Shown in pieces: positions 10,518 through 23,273 of a stretch of DNA of 64,000 nucleotides. The first letter of the stretch is position 1; each line of letters starts with the position of its first letter. The position numbers and the translations under genes are program-made. Below the pieces are notes generated by a model that made no database searches, was not told where the DNA came from, and was given only the letters and a program-made list of their open reading frames with translations. This DNA comes from Erythroxylum novogranatense. Its lineage: Eukaryota; Streptophyta; Magnoliopsida; Malpighiales; Erythroxylaceae. The stretch lies in assembly GCA_029891385.1 (NCBI GenBank), contig CM057228.1, forward strand, positions 64,114,523 to 64,178,522. Reading direction: 5' to 3'.

Positions 10518-13500
10518 TGTTGGGACCCGATCCGGGAACCGGATCCCAACCAAAAAACGAAGAGAACGGAGGGAACGGAATCGAATGAAAACGTAAATTT
10601 CGTATCGAAATTTCGAATCAGAATACAAAGCATAAGAATCGAAAGCGAAGCGCATAAACGGAAATTTCGCATCGAAATTTCGAATCGGAAACAATATGGC
10701 GAATTACAATTCGATTCAAATAACAGAATGCGAATCGAATCAAAGAACAAAGGTGAACTGAAAGCAAATCGAATCATAAAGTGACATACAAAGCGAATTT
10801 ATTCGGAATCCAAACGGAAACGAATCGATAAACGAAGCAAACAAAACGGACAAAACAAATCATATAGCAAAACAAAGCGAAGTGGATACTCAACAAATGT
10901 CCGACATCCGTGCATAAGTTATCTACATAAAGCGTCGCGTTGGAGATCTAAACTAAGACATATTCCAAAACTCGGTATGAATTTTTTTTTCCTGTCTTTA
11001 TCATTCATTCTTATATCAATCACATCCATATAATTTCCCATAGGAAATTCATTCTTAAACCCAAAACTCAGCAATCATACAAAATCTTATACAAATCCAT
11101 ACAACTCTCAAATTACATTTTATTCAAATTTTATCGAAATTTTGGCAAGATAACTACGATTTAGCCTAACCCAAACTCGCAAAGTGTTCAAAACAAAGAC
11201 TTCTAAAAGCCCGATAAATCAAACAATCATCAAAATCAACCGGACCCTCCGTCCGGGATTTCAAAGTAAACAACGCAATCTTAATTCTAAAACGTTCTCA
11301 TAACTATAATACAATATACTAATCTCATAACTCAATTTCGCTTCCAAATTCATACACAATTTCATATACAAATTCCAAAACCATGCACAACACCCGACTT
11401 TATACACAAATACACTTTTCAAACTTATCTTAAGCCATAAACATATTCATACTAAAGATCCAAATTACACAAAATCTAATCGACACAAATGTCAAACAGA
11501 TGTCTTCACATTCTTTCATCCGATCTCCGTCGAAACTCAAGATGGGGATGAAAGGGGTGAGCTCTAAGCTCGTGGATAACACATTTATAAATTGAATAAT
11601 AAGCGTAAATCAATCTTCATAAACTTTTTGCCAAAAGGCTAATTTTTCAAACTTTATAATTTTTCAAACAATTTCCTCAAACCCTTTTTCATATTTTTCA
11701 AACTTTTCCTCAAACCCTTTTCATATTTTCAAACTTTTCACAATAATCTCACTTTTCTCATTTTTTTCAAACTTCTCAAATTTTTCATAAATATGAATGC
11801 AACATTCAGAGACAAAATTGAAAACACATAACATATCGAATGGTCCGGTTCGGTTCAATAGCACGAGCGCACATTGCTCATTCAAGCGGTCCTGTGCATC
11901 GTGAATAGAACGATTACACTTTTTCTCGAGCGGTCTAGTGTAGCCGTGAGGGAGTCCGAAATCGGAGCTCCGTGCCACTAGCGGGCAGCCGGGAGAAGGC
12001 TATACAAATAGAGACAACGCTGACTCACCAAAGGACCTAACCGAACCCACATAACACGTAAACGAAAACAAAGATTCGAATTGCCCGAAGGCACTTTTCA
12101 AAATCTTACTTTTCACACATTCACATAGTGCATAATATTCAATCACTTCAATCAATCATTTCACATATAAATCAAAGTCATAACAATGAATGCAATAATT
12201 TCCTTCAATATAATTTAGATTTACTCAAAATTTCATTCTCACATCATTCAAATAATCTAAACACAACGGATTTCATAGACTTTGCATTTTCGTAAAATTT
12301 ATTCCGAAAGCCAATTTTTCAAACATTTATAAAAACAATAATTTATCAAAAATCCAATTCTTGCTTTCTTTAATTTTTGAAAATTCAGTATTAAGCTTAC
12401 TGTGTCGAAATATAAATATGCTACCCACCTCTAAATGATGCTAGAATTCGTCCCGATCATCAATTTGACCAACGCTTCCTTTATTCTTCCAATTTAAAAT
12501 TGACATAAGCCATAAAATCCAAATTCCACATCATAAATTGCGAAATTCCCAAAATTAACTATCGAAAATTCATAAACATCATACTTCCAAGCTTTCTAAA
12601 ATCAGAATTTCTAAAATCCCCAATTTCAAAAATTCGACCTAAACCAATACACTCAAATTCAATCTCATAAATAACTTAATTTTCAAAACTAACTTCACAA
12701 TTCATCAATTCACACTAATTCCAAAATATCTAGATCCTCAATTTCAAAATTTCCCAAATCTTAAAATTGGCCTAAACCAATTTATCCAAATTCAATACCA
12801 TAAAATAAAATTTCTTCAAAATTAACCTCATATTCTACAAACTCATATCATTATCTATAATTCTACACCAAAATTTCACAAAATTCTTAATCATAAAATT
12901 AAGCCTAAACCTAAATTAAATTTCCATCCAAAATTAAACCCAACCTAAAACATATATATCAAAATCAACTCCATAAATCACAAACCCATATCATTATCTA
13001 TATTTCTCAATCAAAACTCAACAAAACTCATAGTTGAAAATTTTCTCTTACCTCATTTCTCCACCAAATTCAATTTTCTTGGTTCCTTAGGAAGCTCTCA
13101 TCATTCTCCACTCTTTTCCATCTTGGAAAATCCCAAAAGCCTTAAGAAATAAGTAGAAAAATCAAAGGTTACCTTTCTCCTCTTCTTTCTCCCAACCAAA
13201 CTTCTTCATTCTTCTTCTCCTTCTTATTTTCTTTTCTTTTCTTATGAAATTCCCAGCCACTTTCATGGCTTTTAATTGCTCAAAACGACATCCCTCATGT
13301 GTGTTTCATTAAATGATGGTTAATTGACCATTTTACCCTCCATTTAAAGCTTAAAGTCATGCTTACTTGCGGGTTGATTCGCACTATCAAGCTGAAGGAA
13401 TTTGTCCAAACTTTCTTCTAGAGAAATGTTCCTCTCAATCATACGAATCCAACGCCACCAACCGCGCTCAATTCGGATCACTATACCAAAATTTATGCAC

Positions 13501-15014
13501 AAAACAGTTCAATAATATCCATATTCTAACACATTTTTCATATACGATTATTTCCGTCGAAAAGTTTACATTCTTAATCTCAGAATTGAAACTCAATGTC
13601 TTCATAACAATTATATCCTTATGTCTCTAGTTTAATTCAAAGCAAGAATCACCTCATTTCGATTCCCAGATCAAAAGTTATGCTCAAAATACTCTCAGGT
13701 GTTCCTAATCCAAAAATTTCACCCTAATCCGAACTTAAATTCTGAAATTAAAAGTCTTAGGGGAAAAATTGACATTTAATGTCTTCATATGATTTGTATC
13801 CCCTTGTCTTATCTTTATTTTGCCTCAAGAATCGCTTCAATCGGATCTCTACAGATCCCGAATTTCACAAAATACTGAATCATGTTCGGAAAATTTCCCA
13901 ACTAACTTTGATTAAATTAATCACCATCAATTAAATCTCAAAAATTCACAAATTTCCTATGAGAATGTAGCGAATTGTCTTACGAATCCAACGCCGTAAG
14001 AATCAACTCAATCGGATGTCGGAAGGAAAAGATATGAGTAAAATAGTGAACAAAGGTCGAATCGGAGGAGGAAGCAAGAACACTAAAGGAGCAAAACGGC
14101 GTCGTATTAGGCGAGGTCATTTCGGTGACGCGTCGCCCTGGTGACGCTGAAAGAAACGCTTCGCCGTCACCCTGGTGACGCGTCGCCCTAGCAACGGGGG
14201 TGATACATTTTTCTTTTTTTTTCACATAAAAAAATCCAAAACTTTCAAAATTCATAACTCTTAATCCCGAACTCCAATTTTGACAAACTTAGTCTCTATA
14301 GAAAGCTTGAAGGAAGCTCTACATCTTCCACGAAAGACATAAAAATCAATTTGACTCCTACGGGAGTCCATTTTTCGGTCAAAGATACTATCCTCTAATA
14401 ATCATGCTAAAACCACAATATAAACTTGTAAAAATCATAACTTATTATTCCGAGATCGAAAAATTGCATACTTTATATCGAAATAAAGATCAAAACAAAC
14501 CCTTCAATTTTAATGAAGAACATCAAAGCTCAATTAACCTCTAATTAGGTTAATTTCCCAGTCAAAGTTCCAACCATAATAAAAGTCAAACCCTATCAAA
14601 CATAAACTTTGACTGATCATAACTTTCACTCCCGATATCGAAAAATTACAAACTTTATGTCTACAGAAAGCTCTTAACATAATCTACAAGTTTCCAGAAG
14701 ACCATTTTCTCAAATTATGCCTAAATCAAAAGTCAACTTTCAAAGGCCAAAAAGTCAACTATTTCACAATTTTTCATATTTTCACTCTTTCTCTTTTTAT
14801 TCATGATTTTCAACTTAATTTCAAACAACCCATCCACTTAATTTCATAAACCACACCAATCCACTCAAAACCCCAAAGATATCAAAATCAAATTATTTCT
14901 TTTCTTATCAATATCCTTTAATTTTAAGTCCTCTATTACACAATACATACTCAAAGCACTTCTTAAATTTCATTTTCATAATCCAAATTTTCACTCAAAG
15001 ATCGGGGTCCAACA
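10518..15014 (-). repeat. Element A right LTR (5' LTR in element orientation)
   Basis: 4497 bp, the partner of 5386-9843 with the same TG/CA ends. It holds the same modules: hairpin tract ~11845-11995, GC-rich module 14097-14204, and CATAACT motifs at 14253, 14436 and 14618. Differences from the left LTR cluster in CG-rich parts. Confidence 0.92.
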
Positions 15015-15019
15015 TGTGG

Positions 15020-15299
15020 ACATTTTATTAAAAATGTTCCTAAGAGGATTTGGGGTTGATGTATATTGTGGGATGTATATTGTGGGATAAATGCATCATA
15101 TTATTATAAATATTTAATTCTATTATATTTTTTAAGGTTGCGTGATATTGTAAAGGAAAATAACTGGCTTTACATAACAAGAATTAGCTCCACTATCTAC
15201 ATAAGCAGCAAATTATTTTACTTTATAATATTTATAAGTTATTCCAATGAAATAGAAATACTAGTAGGACTAGTCATTATCTAAGAATATATATTTTAT
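15020..15299. other. Short AT-rich spacer
   Basis: Continues the target sequence of element A after its duplicated TGTGG. A short duplication (TGTATATTGTGGGAT) occurs near 15060-15088. No gene seen. Confidence 0.35.
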
Positions 15300-16230
15300 T
15301 ATTGTTGAAGGATAGTTATATTCCATTTTAAGTTATTTTATAATGTTGAACTTGTTCGAGAAAACTTATTTCTAGCATTATTTCTAAATCGAATCCTTCA
15401 TTTTCAACTAATAATCTTATAGGTATTTTACTATCTCCTATCTTAATAGTGGTTTCTATGGTAGTATCTATTTGATGTATTGATCCATTGAAGTTTATAT
15501 ATTGATAAGGTTCTTTTAGTTGGAATTTTATGAAATTATTTATTAGATTATGCTTAATATAACCTCCATTAGTTCTGTATCAATTAAGATATTACAGGGA
15601 CATAGGTTGTGCCATCAAAGTATTCTCCTTAATTTTATAATTGGAGCTTATCTTTCTTTTTGCTCTTATTAAGGCATTAGCATATCATTTACTACTTGAA
15701 ACACCATTTTCTAAATAAAATAATCGAGGTTATAATTTATTGTCAAAAGTTAGCAAGGTTTTTTTTGTAGGTTTAATGAAAATTCATCTTCAAGGTCTTT
15801 TATATTTGCTATATAGGAGGATATATTCTTTCTACTTTAGAAAATAATTTTGAAAATTCAATAATATCTTGGTTAGCAAAACACTTTGTGTGATGAGTAC
15901 TTGGTAAGGCATAAGATATCATATACATGTAGTAGAATTTGTTTTATTTCCATCTTTAATTAAATCTTTTCTTTTAAAATCTTGGATTAAAGAGAGTATT
16001 CCATCAAAATCTTTACCTTGTAAATTATAAGATACAAGAAAACTCTTTATCTTGTATGAAGTAGAGCTTCAAAGTATAGTACCTTAATGAAATTGTTTCT
16101 CTTGATTTAGCCTACTAAAAGTATAAATATGGACTATAATTAAAGGCTTTGCTATAATATGATAATGTATGTCATTATAAGAAAAATGATCATATGATTT
16201 TTCTTGCCAATACATGATATGATAAAGATC
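15300..16230 (-). mobile_element. Decayed endogenous pararetrovirus-like sequence, protease region
   Basis: On the minus strand, fragments at about 15340-15600 read like a retroviral-type aspartic protease domain. Its active-site region (near 15575-15590) is disrupted by a frameshift, and several stops follow. Fragments at about 15840-16200 read like the upstream part of a caulimovirid polyprotein (around KDFDGILSLIQDF). The orientation is opposite to the 3890-5380 block, so the viral locus is rearranged. It is non-functional. Assignment to Caulimoviridae rather than a retrotransposon is from memory and uncertain. Confidence 0.42.
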
Positions 16231-16709
16231 ATAGATATTTCTAATTGATGCTTAAAAGTATTTGATACTTATTTTAGATTCAACATTACTACAATATTTA
16301 AGACATGATAAGAAATAGATATGTTGAGTAAAAGTAGTTAATCCAAGTTTATACAAATAGTTTGTATGTGTTGGATTAAAGGAGACTTATGCTTAAAATA
16401 AGTGATAAGAATACAAAATTGGATAACTAAGATTGTCCTTTTATGTCATATTAGTTAAATCAACATAATGAGAACCATATAGTTACATATATCCTTTTGA
16501 TTATGAATCATACGGAACTTATGAAACTTATTAAGTTAAAGAATAACCAAATCAATCTTTGGTGCAAAGATGATGTAATAGTCAGTTTCCTAACCTATTG
16601 AGGGATTAGAGTGATAGTCACATGAATTGCAGTATATTAGAAAGAATTGGTACATTTGGGATGTGATTTCATTAACATGCATAACATGAGCATATATATA
16701 CATATAAAT
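16231..16709. other. AT-rich intergenic DNA
   Basis: No ORF, repeat or RNA gene recognised between the viral remnant and LTR B. Confidence 0.4.
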
Positions 16710-18337
16710 GTTGATTTAGGAAAATTGCACTCAATTGACATATTACGGGGTATGAAAGGTTTAAAATAATTATAATTTGATTATGTAGTGCTTATGTATT
16801 AAATTTTGGTTTAATGGATTACAAGTAGTAAGTTTGGAATTAATTGTTTGATAAATTAAAATGTACATTTACTCTAGGAAAAATCTCAAGTGGCAAGATA
16901 AGTTGACATATGAAAATTTAAGATGCGTAAGCTTATAAAATGAGTAACATTTGGCATGGAAAATCAAATGACAAATGGTAGTAGTGATTGAGTGACAAAT
17001 GGCCTAGCATAATTGTGACAAATGACAACTTATGGTGAGGACAAGTGACTTACATGCGTAGGTGACAAATGCCATTGAATAGTAGTGACACCTAGCACCT
17101 AATAAGTTAAGGTACTGTAGGGATAGTTTCTATTGTGTTCATTCTTCTTCTTTCCTTTACTCTCACCACCGAAACACTCAAACACCCTTTGCATTTTGCT
17201 TCAATTTCATTCATAGTCACTTCAAGATCTATACAAAAATATGCTCAAAGATAGCTATAATCTGCTATCATCATTTTTCCTTTACTAAAATCATTTTACT
17301 TCCATCTTGTACTTAGATAATTTTGGATGCATAGAGAGCTAAGTTAGCTTGATCATTGAGGTGGAACTTGAGCCAAATAAGTAAGTGAAATTATGATCTT
17401 TGTGGCATATTGCAATAGAAAGTTTATGATGACTAAATTGGGATGGAATGCATGTGGCGTTGATGATGATGTTGTGCTAGAATGTGATGGATAAATTGGT
17501 TACTTTTCTATTTTGTTTCTGATGCATGAAAACAGTAGGTTATAGACTATTAAATGGATGATTTAGGTTGAGACTTAAAGTATAAATGAAGGTAGATTAA
17601 TGGTAAAGATAGGTGTTATTGAAGTGTTTTTGATTATGGAAAATTAGAGTTGTAGATGTATTTGAAAAAAGTGACTATTAATAACATAACTAAGCAGAAT
17701 TTTGTAAGCCTTAGTTTAACCAATATGGAAGTGAAATTAACCTGAAATGAAGTAACCTTAAAGGACATGAAATCTGGAAAATTTCAGGTGTTAGTGATGT
17801 CTCTAAGCTTGTAAAATTCGTGAAGTATTGAAGGTAGTAAAGTTACACACATTAGTGATGTTGATGACAAATTTTGGAATTTTAATTTTAGCCTTGTGTA
17901 CATGTCGAGCCAGCTAAGAAATTTCACTCTAAATTGGTATATTTGGACTTGATTAAGGCTAGGAATGAGCCTAGATTGTTGTTGATTAATTGGTTAAGAG
18001 CTTGATAAGTTTTTGTAGTTAATTAATGTCATAACCTAAAGAATGGATTTTTTTGAAGTGGTTAAGTTCAAATATGAAAATTATGATTTGTTAAAGGAAT
18101 AAGTGAGTTCTTTTAATGCAAACATCATCTCAAGGATATGAGTAATATGTATAAGACATGGATGAATGACTATTGAAGAACATGGAGTAATTATGAATGA
18201 CAATTGGGTAAATGTATGAATATATATTGCTAGAAAAAATTTGGTGAATGTATAGATCTAGCTTGTTGAAATTCCAAATTTAAAGTAACAATTGTGTGTG
18301 TGTATAAGAGACTTTTTGACCATGAAAGTGTTCAAGG

Positions 18338-18342
18338 ATAAG
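18338..18342. repeat. Target-site duplication of element C (left copy)
   Basis: ATAAG before the left LTR, repeated exactly at 25782-25786 after the right LTR. Confidence 0.92.
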
Positions 18343-20636
18343 TGTAACACTTGAATACCCCCTAAGAGAATATATAGATGTCACACAAAGCATATCCAAA
18401 TCATACCAATGCATTCCAAAACTTTCTTAAAAGAAACTAAGACAAACATGCAGTAAATTTCATTATAGGTTGAGTTAATAAATAGAATACATCATACACA
18501 TTGTACTTTTCAAAATATATGCCTTAACTTTTAAATCCATCCTAAATTAAGGTTATTACAAGCCTTATAAAAAAAATATAAAATGTCTTATCATATTGAG
18601 TAAAACTTAATAACAAATTGAACATTTTCTAAAACAAAACACATCCTTCTTTGGCCACTATAGTTGTCTTTATATCCCAATCTTAAATTTTCTTATCAGA
18701 ACCTACACAAAGGAAAAACCATTGTGTTAAACATAAAGCTTAGTGGGGAATAACTAAACAAAATATAAAATGACGACTATTTTTAACAGTCATCTAGCAT
18801 TCACATTTATTGAATCAAATTATATCATAAGCAATATTTAATTATTCAAATTAAAGAGTAATCAAACCATTAAAAACATCAGAACAGAATGTAATTCATC
18901 AAAACAGAAAATTCTTACATTAGAGCAAATCATATAAGTATCAAAACAGAATATTGTTACTTCAGAACAGAACTTAAAAGTCTCAGAATATGACATAATT
19001 GTGTCAGAATAGAATATAACCTATATCAGATCAAAGCATAAGTTGTATCAGATCAATATTTAGCTTGTTTCAAAACTGAACATAAATTAGAGCACAAAAC
19101 AAATTAGCCTGCTAGTCCTTTTTACAGAAGTGGATAATGGAAACAGAACAGGGGATACTAATGATTGGTATCAACAAAAACAAAAGAGACTTAAGTCTCT
19201 AAATCAGAAGGCATTGTAGTGTCTAAGAATTGGGGACACCATAGTGTCAAAGTATAGAAGACACCAAAGTGTCTAAGAACATAAGTAACTATAGACCCTT
19301 CTAGGCATGCCTATTTACCCACGACTATAACCTGACAATTTTAAAACAAACCATTTCGAATTTCAGAATCACATGTAAAAGATGTAGTGCATAATATATG
19401 ACTTTATTCCATCCTACTTAAATTAAACATTTTCATTTACATTTGATAAAACTTAACATGCCTTATAAACATAAAAATTTATGATAATGCACCAATAAAT
19501 ACATTAAGTAATTACACTTTACATGTATTCACACAAGTTCCCCATACACTAACATTCATAACTAACACATTGCGTATACCCTTTAGATCATATTTAGTTT
19601 CATAAGAACATATTTTCCCGTTAAACAAATCATATATTCCAAGTTTAAACTCCTTCATTCCAAATCCCAAAGACCTTCATCAAAGTTCATTCGTTTCACC
19701 TTAATTCTAACTTACTTATGCTTTAATTCCTCTTCCAATTCATGTTTAAATCTAACTCAAAATTATTCATTAGGGGGCTCAAAAATCATAGTCTTTCATG
19801 CATCAAAAACAAAACAAAATTTGTTACAGAAAGCTCACATTTCCAGCACTCATTTATCATCATCATAACACATGTTGCACACCAATTCAATCATCATAGA
19901 ACTTGTATTAATACAAACTGCCATGTTTAAAATTCCCTTACCTATTTAACTTTAAATTCCAACTCCAAAGAATAAGTCAACTAGCCTTATAAGCAACAAA
20001 CACAACTCCAAAATTCAAGTGAAACTAGGACGATCTTAACACCAAAAAGACAATAGCACAAATGATGACAAGGTCTAACTTCCTTGATGTAGTATCTTAA
20101 TGTGATAATCAAAGCGCAACATAAGCCAAATACACAAGAATGAAAGAGCATGATGTTTCGGTGGTGAATGAACAAGGAGAATAAGAATGACCAGCAAAAA
20201 CACTTCTGCCTTAGCTAAATTCATTTGATGCTAGGTGTCACTCTCACAACATGGCATATGTCTCCATTGCATGCATCCCATTTGTCCACTACTCAAGCTA
20301 CCAAATGTCACAATCCTACCAGGCCACTTGTCATTTAATCAATGATGCCTAATGTCATTCAATTATACTACCATTTGTCCATTTTTTACTTATGCCAAAT
20401 ATCCCTAAATGTCTGGCTTAGTCATCCTAATTTTCATATACCAACTTGTCTTGCCACTTGACAATTTTCCTAGTCCAAATTTACATTTTAATACATCAAT
20501 TTTCTAATGGTAACAATTAATTCTAAGTTACTAGTCATGGTTTGAAGGACCATAGATTCAAGACATATGCAATTTTCAATCATATCACATATACCTTCGT
20601 AGACACGTAATATTTCTACTAAGGTGTGATTTGGTA
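18343..20636 (-). repeat. Element C left LTR
   Basis: About 2.29 kb. It begins TGTAACAC; the right end is slightly eroded at ~20636, next to the polypurine tract. It includes a palindrome ladder at 19185-19273. The partner LTR is 23274-25781; the two differ more than those of A or D, so this insertion is older. Confidence 0.88.
19185..19273. repeat. Four palindromes at ~25-bp pitch in element C LTR
   Basis: AGAGACTTAAGTCTCT (19185-19200, perfect), GCATTGTAGTGTC (19211-19223, degenerate), GACACCATAGTGTC (19235-19248) and GACACCAAAGTGTC (19260-19273). Centres are 24-25 bp apart. In the right LTR (about 24095-24185) the second unit is a better palindrome (GACAATGTAGTGTC) while others have decayed. 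Confidence 0.8.
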
Positions 20637-20639
20637 CTC

Positions 20640-21500
20640 TCCCTTTTAAAAAAATTTCATCCTCAAAATTCATACCTGATGAGAATAGCTGAGGATATTG
20701 TACTCTCATGGTCGATTCTGGCTCCCATGTTGCTTCTTCAAATCCATAGTGTTGCCATAGTACTTTCACTAAAGGTATTGTTTATTTCTGAGTTGTCGAA
20801 CTTCTCTGACTAGGATAGACCCAAGCCTTTCCTTATAAGACAAATCTGGTTGGACTTGGATTTCTTGCACAGGAATTTTATGTATATCATCTTATTGATA
20901 TCTTCTCAACATAGAAACATAAAACATATCGTATAACTTGGCTAATTGTTCAGGAAAAGCAAATTGATAAGCTACTAGTCTGATTGTCTTAAGAATCTCA
21001 TAGGGACCAATGTATCATGGATAGAGCTTACCTTTCTTCCTAAACCGAAGTATGTTTTTTCGTGGTGACACTTTCAAAAATACCTTATCTCCGACATGCT
21101 GCTTAATATCTTTCCTTTTTTTGCTATCACTGGCGACTTTCAATCTTTATTGGATAACTTAAACTTTTTCTTCAGTATCTTTCCCAATATCAAGCCCAAT
21201 CATCTTGTTTTCACACAATTCAGTCCAATATACCAGGGTCCTATATTTATACCATATAGGGCTTCATAAGGTGCCATACTAATACTAGTTTGATAACTAT
21301 TTTTATAAGCAAACTCCATTAGAGTAAGATAATTATCCCAACTTCCTCATAATTCTAACACACAACCTCAAACCATATCTTCTAACACCTAAATAACCCA
21401 TTCAAATTGTCCATCTCTTTGGGGATGGAAAGCAGTACTGAATTTGACTTGAGTACCCAAAGCCTTTTACAAACTTTTCCAGAATCTCTAAGTAAATCGA
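20640..21500 (-). pseudogene. Integrase C-terminal half with chromodomain-like tail (element C)
   Basis: Minus-strand frames broken by several stops read as the Ty3/gypsy integrase core end (DPRFT, then AFHPQRDGQFEWVI and MAPYEALYG at about 21230-21500). The C-terminal barrel follows (VSPRKNILRFRKKGK ... IGPYEIL ... MLRRYQ at about 20880-21070), then the chromodomain-like end KVLWQHYGFEEATWE (20769 downward) and the polyprotein tail FEDEIFLKG. In an active chromovirus this enzyme inserts the cDNA, and the chromodomain steers it to particular chromatin. Here it is dead. Confidence 0.9.
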
Positions 21501-21509
21501 GGATCACAA

Positions 21510-21956
21510 TCAGACACTCTCCTTTTTAGAACCAATCAAAAAATCCAAATAAGCTTCACATCCTTTCCTATGGCACCTTTGAGCTTGCATAATAGATACC
21601 ACATTAGCCAGAGAACTAATGTAGATGCCATACAATATCATTTCAGGTTGATCAACCTTCCTAAGTATAATAGTCTTAACACTACAGTCAATCATCGCCT
21701 GATGTTTGGATAACCAATCTATACCCAAAATCAAATCAAATTCATAAAAAGGAAATTTAATCATATTAGCTACATACTCACTTCCTTTGATCATAACGGG
21801 ACATTTTCTATAAACCTGATTAACCAACACATTATTACCCAAAGGATTAGTTACATGAATACCATACTTTAACTGATCTATAGGCATCTTTCTATCAAGA
21901 ATTTCTCTAACACAAATATAAGAATGGGTGGATCTAGGATCAATCAAAGTATGCAT
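21510..21956 (-). pseudogene. Retropepsin (protease) fragment of element C
   Basis: Open frame of 148 codons. LIDPRSTHSYI matches the retropepsin active-site region of Ty3/gypsy elements, but the catalytic triad reads D-P-R instead of D-T/S-G. DLILGIDWLSKHQA is the conserved downstream motif. The C-terminal stretch (CHRKGCEAYLDFLIGSKKES) normally leads into RT, but integrase sequence begins right after position 21510. The altered active site predicts no activity. Confidence 0.9.
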
Positions 21957-23256
21957 TTCGAAGTTAAAGACAGAAATAGTACCAATAATAACCTCAAATA
22001 CATCTTAGTCCTCACGAGCTTTCAAAGCATAAGGCCAAGCTGAAGTAGATGGTACATCAAGTCGATCAATAGTTTCTAAATGAGTACTTCGATTAGGCTT
22101 GAACTGACTAGATCCTCCATGTCCTCTATTCCTAGTAGGTGCATGAGAAACATCTGAGACTGTCTCATAGGACAACTGGCTATCAAATACTCAGTGCTTT
22201 CATATCAAAAACATACACCCGTAGCCCTCCTACAAGTACTCTAATGGTGTTTGAAGCAAAGAGGACACTCTAGAGCACCAGAACCTCGACCCACAGAGGA
22301 ACCCCTACCAGAATCAGTCAATGAGGGAAAGTCTTTTCGTCTTCCCCTTGCTATAGATCTTTGAGTGAATTCTTATGGAATAGAAACACTTTCCCGACTT
22401 CTCTTACCCAAGGATTGACCTCCTCTTACAAAATCTTTTCTCTATTAGCCATCTCCTACTTTTCTATCCTAATAGAATCTTGTACCAACTGATAGTAACT
22501 CACTTGCTGCAAGAGAGTAAATGCTACAACATGCTCTTTGATTGAATCATTTAAACTATCCTCAAACTGATGACATTAGAACTCCTCAGTAAGTAGAAAT
22601 TCAAGTGCATACTTGTTGAATTGATTAAATTCCCTATCTTACTCAACAATGGACATACTTCTCTGCTTCAGATTCAAGAACTGCTTCCACCTCTCCTTTT
22701 TGTAGGCTTCTATCGCATACTTGGCTTTAAACTCTTGGGAAAAGAAATCCTAAGTTAGAGGTTCAGGTAGTTGAGGATACCTCAGAACAAATTTTCACCA
22801 CTCATAGGTTGCTCCTTGAAGAAGAGAGAAAGCACAGTGCACCATCTATTCAGGTGGGCAACTAACTTCATCGAACACCCTTTTCACCTTTTCTAATCAA
22901 AGATGTTCCAGTAAATTCTTCAGCCCTATACTTTTATAGTTGATCGATCAAAACCTTGGATGTGGTTATATGATGTAGCAAAGTCATCATATCTTGCGAT
23001 AACTTAAGCAAAGCTTCCCCTTGAGCTGGGGGTGGAGGTGGTGATGCTTCATCTCGATTTACCCCAGAGGGTCCCGATATCAATGGAAGAGATCGCTCAG
23101 GATTATTCAGCAACCTTGTCAATGACTTGATGAGATCGTTCCATACTTAAATCTAAAACCAAAACATGGGACAAACCGCATTAGACCAAGCACAACTCTT
23201 ACATTCAAGTACAAGCAATAGCTAAGCACTGGTTAAAACACAATAGCCTAAACCAG
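21957..23256 (-). pseudogene. Gag remnant of element C
   Basis: Broken minus-strand frames. An N-terminal Gag piece at 22934-23122 has a proline run (ASPPPPPAQGEA). A decayed CCHC-type knuckle lies at about 22190-22290 (CPLCFKHH then CRRATGVCF). The order and spacing fit a chromovirus gag running into the protease at 21956. Many stops; non-functional. Confidence 0.75.
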
Positions 23257-23268
23257 GCTTTGAAACCA
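23257..23268 (-). other. Primer-binding site of element C
   Basis: The minus strand reads TGGTTTCAAAGC, two mismatches from the initiator-Met tRNA site TGGTATCAGAGC, a few bases inside the right LTR. It sets element orientation. Confidence 0.8.
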
Positions 23269-23273
23269 CAAAA

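Larger units (their letters stand above)
5386..15014 (-). mobile_element. Element A: non-autonomous LTR retrotransposon with giant LTRs and a minimal interior
   Basis: Two long direct repeats (5386-9843 and 10518-15014, ~4.46 and ~4.50 kb) begin TGTTGG and end CCAACA, and are flanked by TGTGG. The interior is only 674 bp. A primer-binding site complementary to initiator tRNA-Met lies against the right LTR on the minus strand, so the element reads right to left. Against the left LTR, the minus strand shows a polypurine tract preceded by the 3' tail of a Ty3/gypsy pol gene. No gag, protease, RT or integrase is present, so it must have moved using proteins from a relative. It sits inside pararetrovirus-like sequence. 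The two LTRs are nearly identical over most of their length, which suggests a young insertion. Confidence 0.93.
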
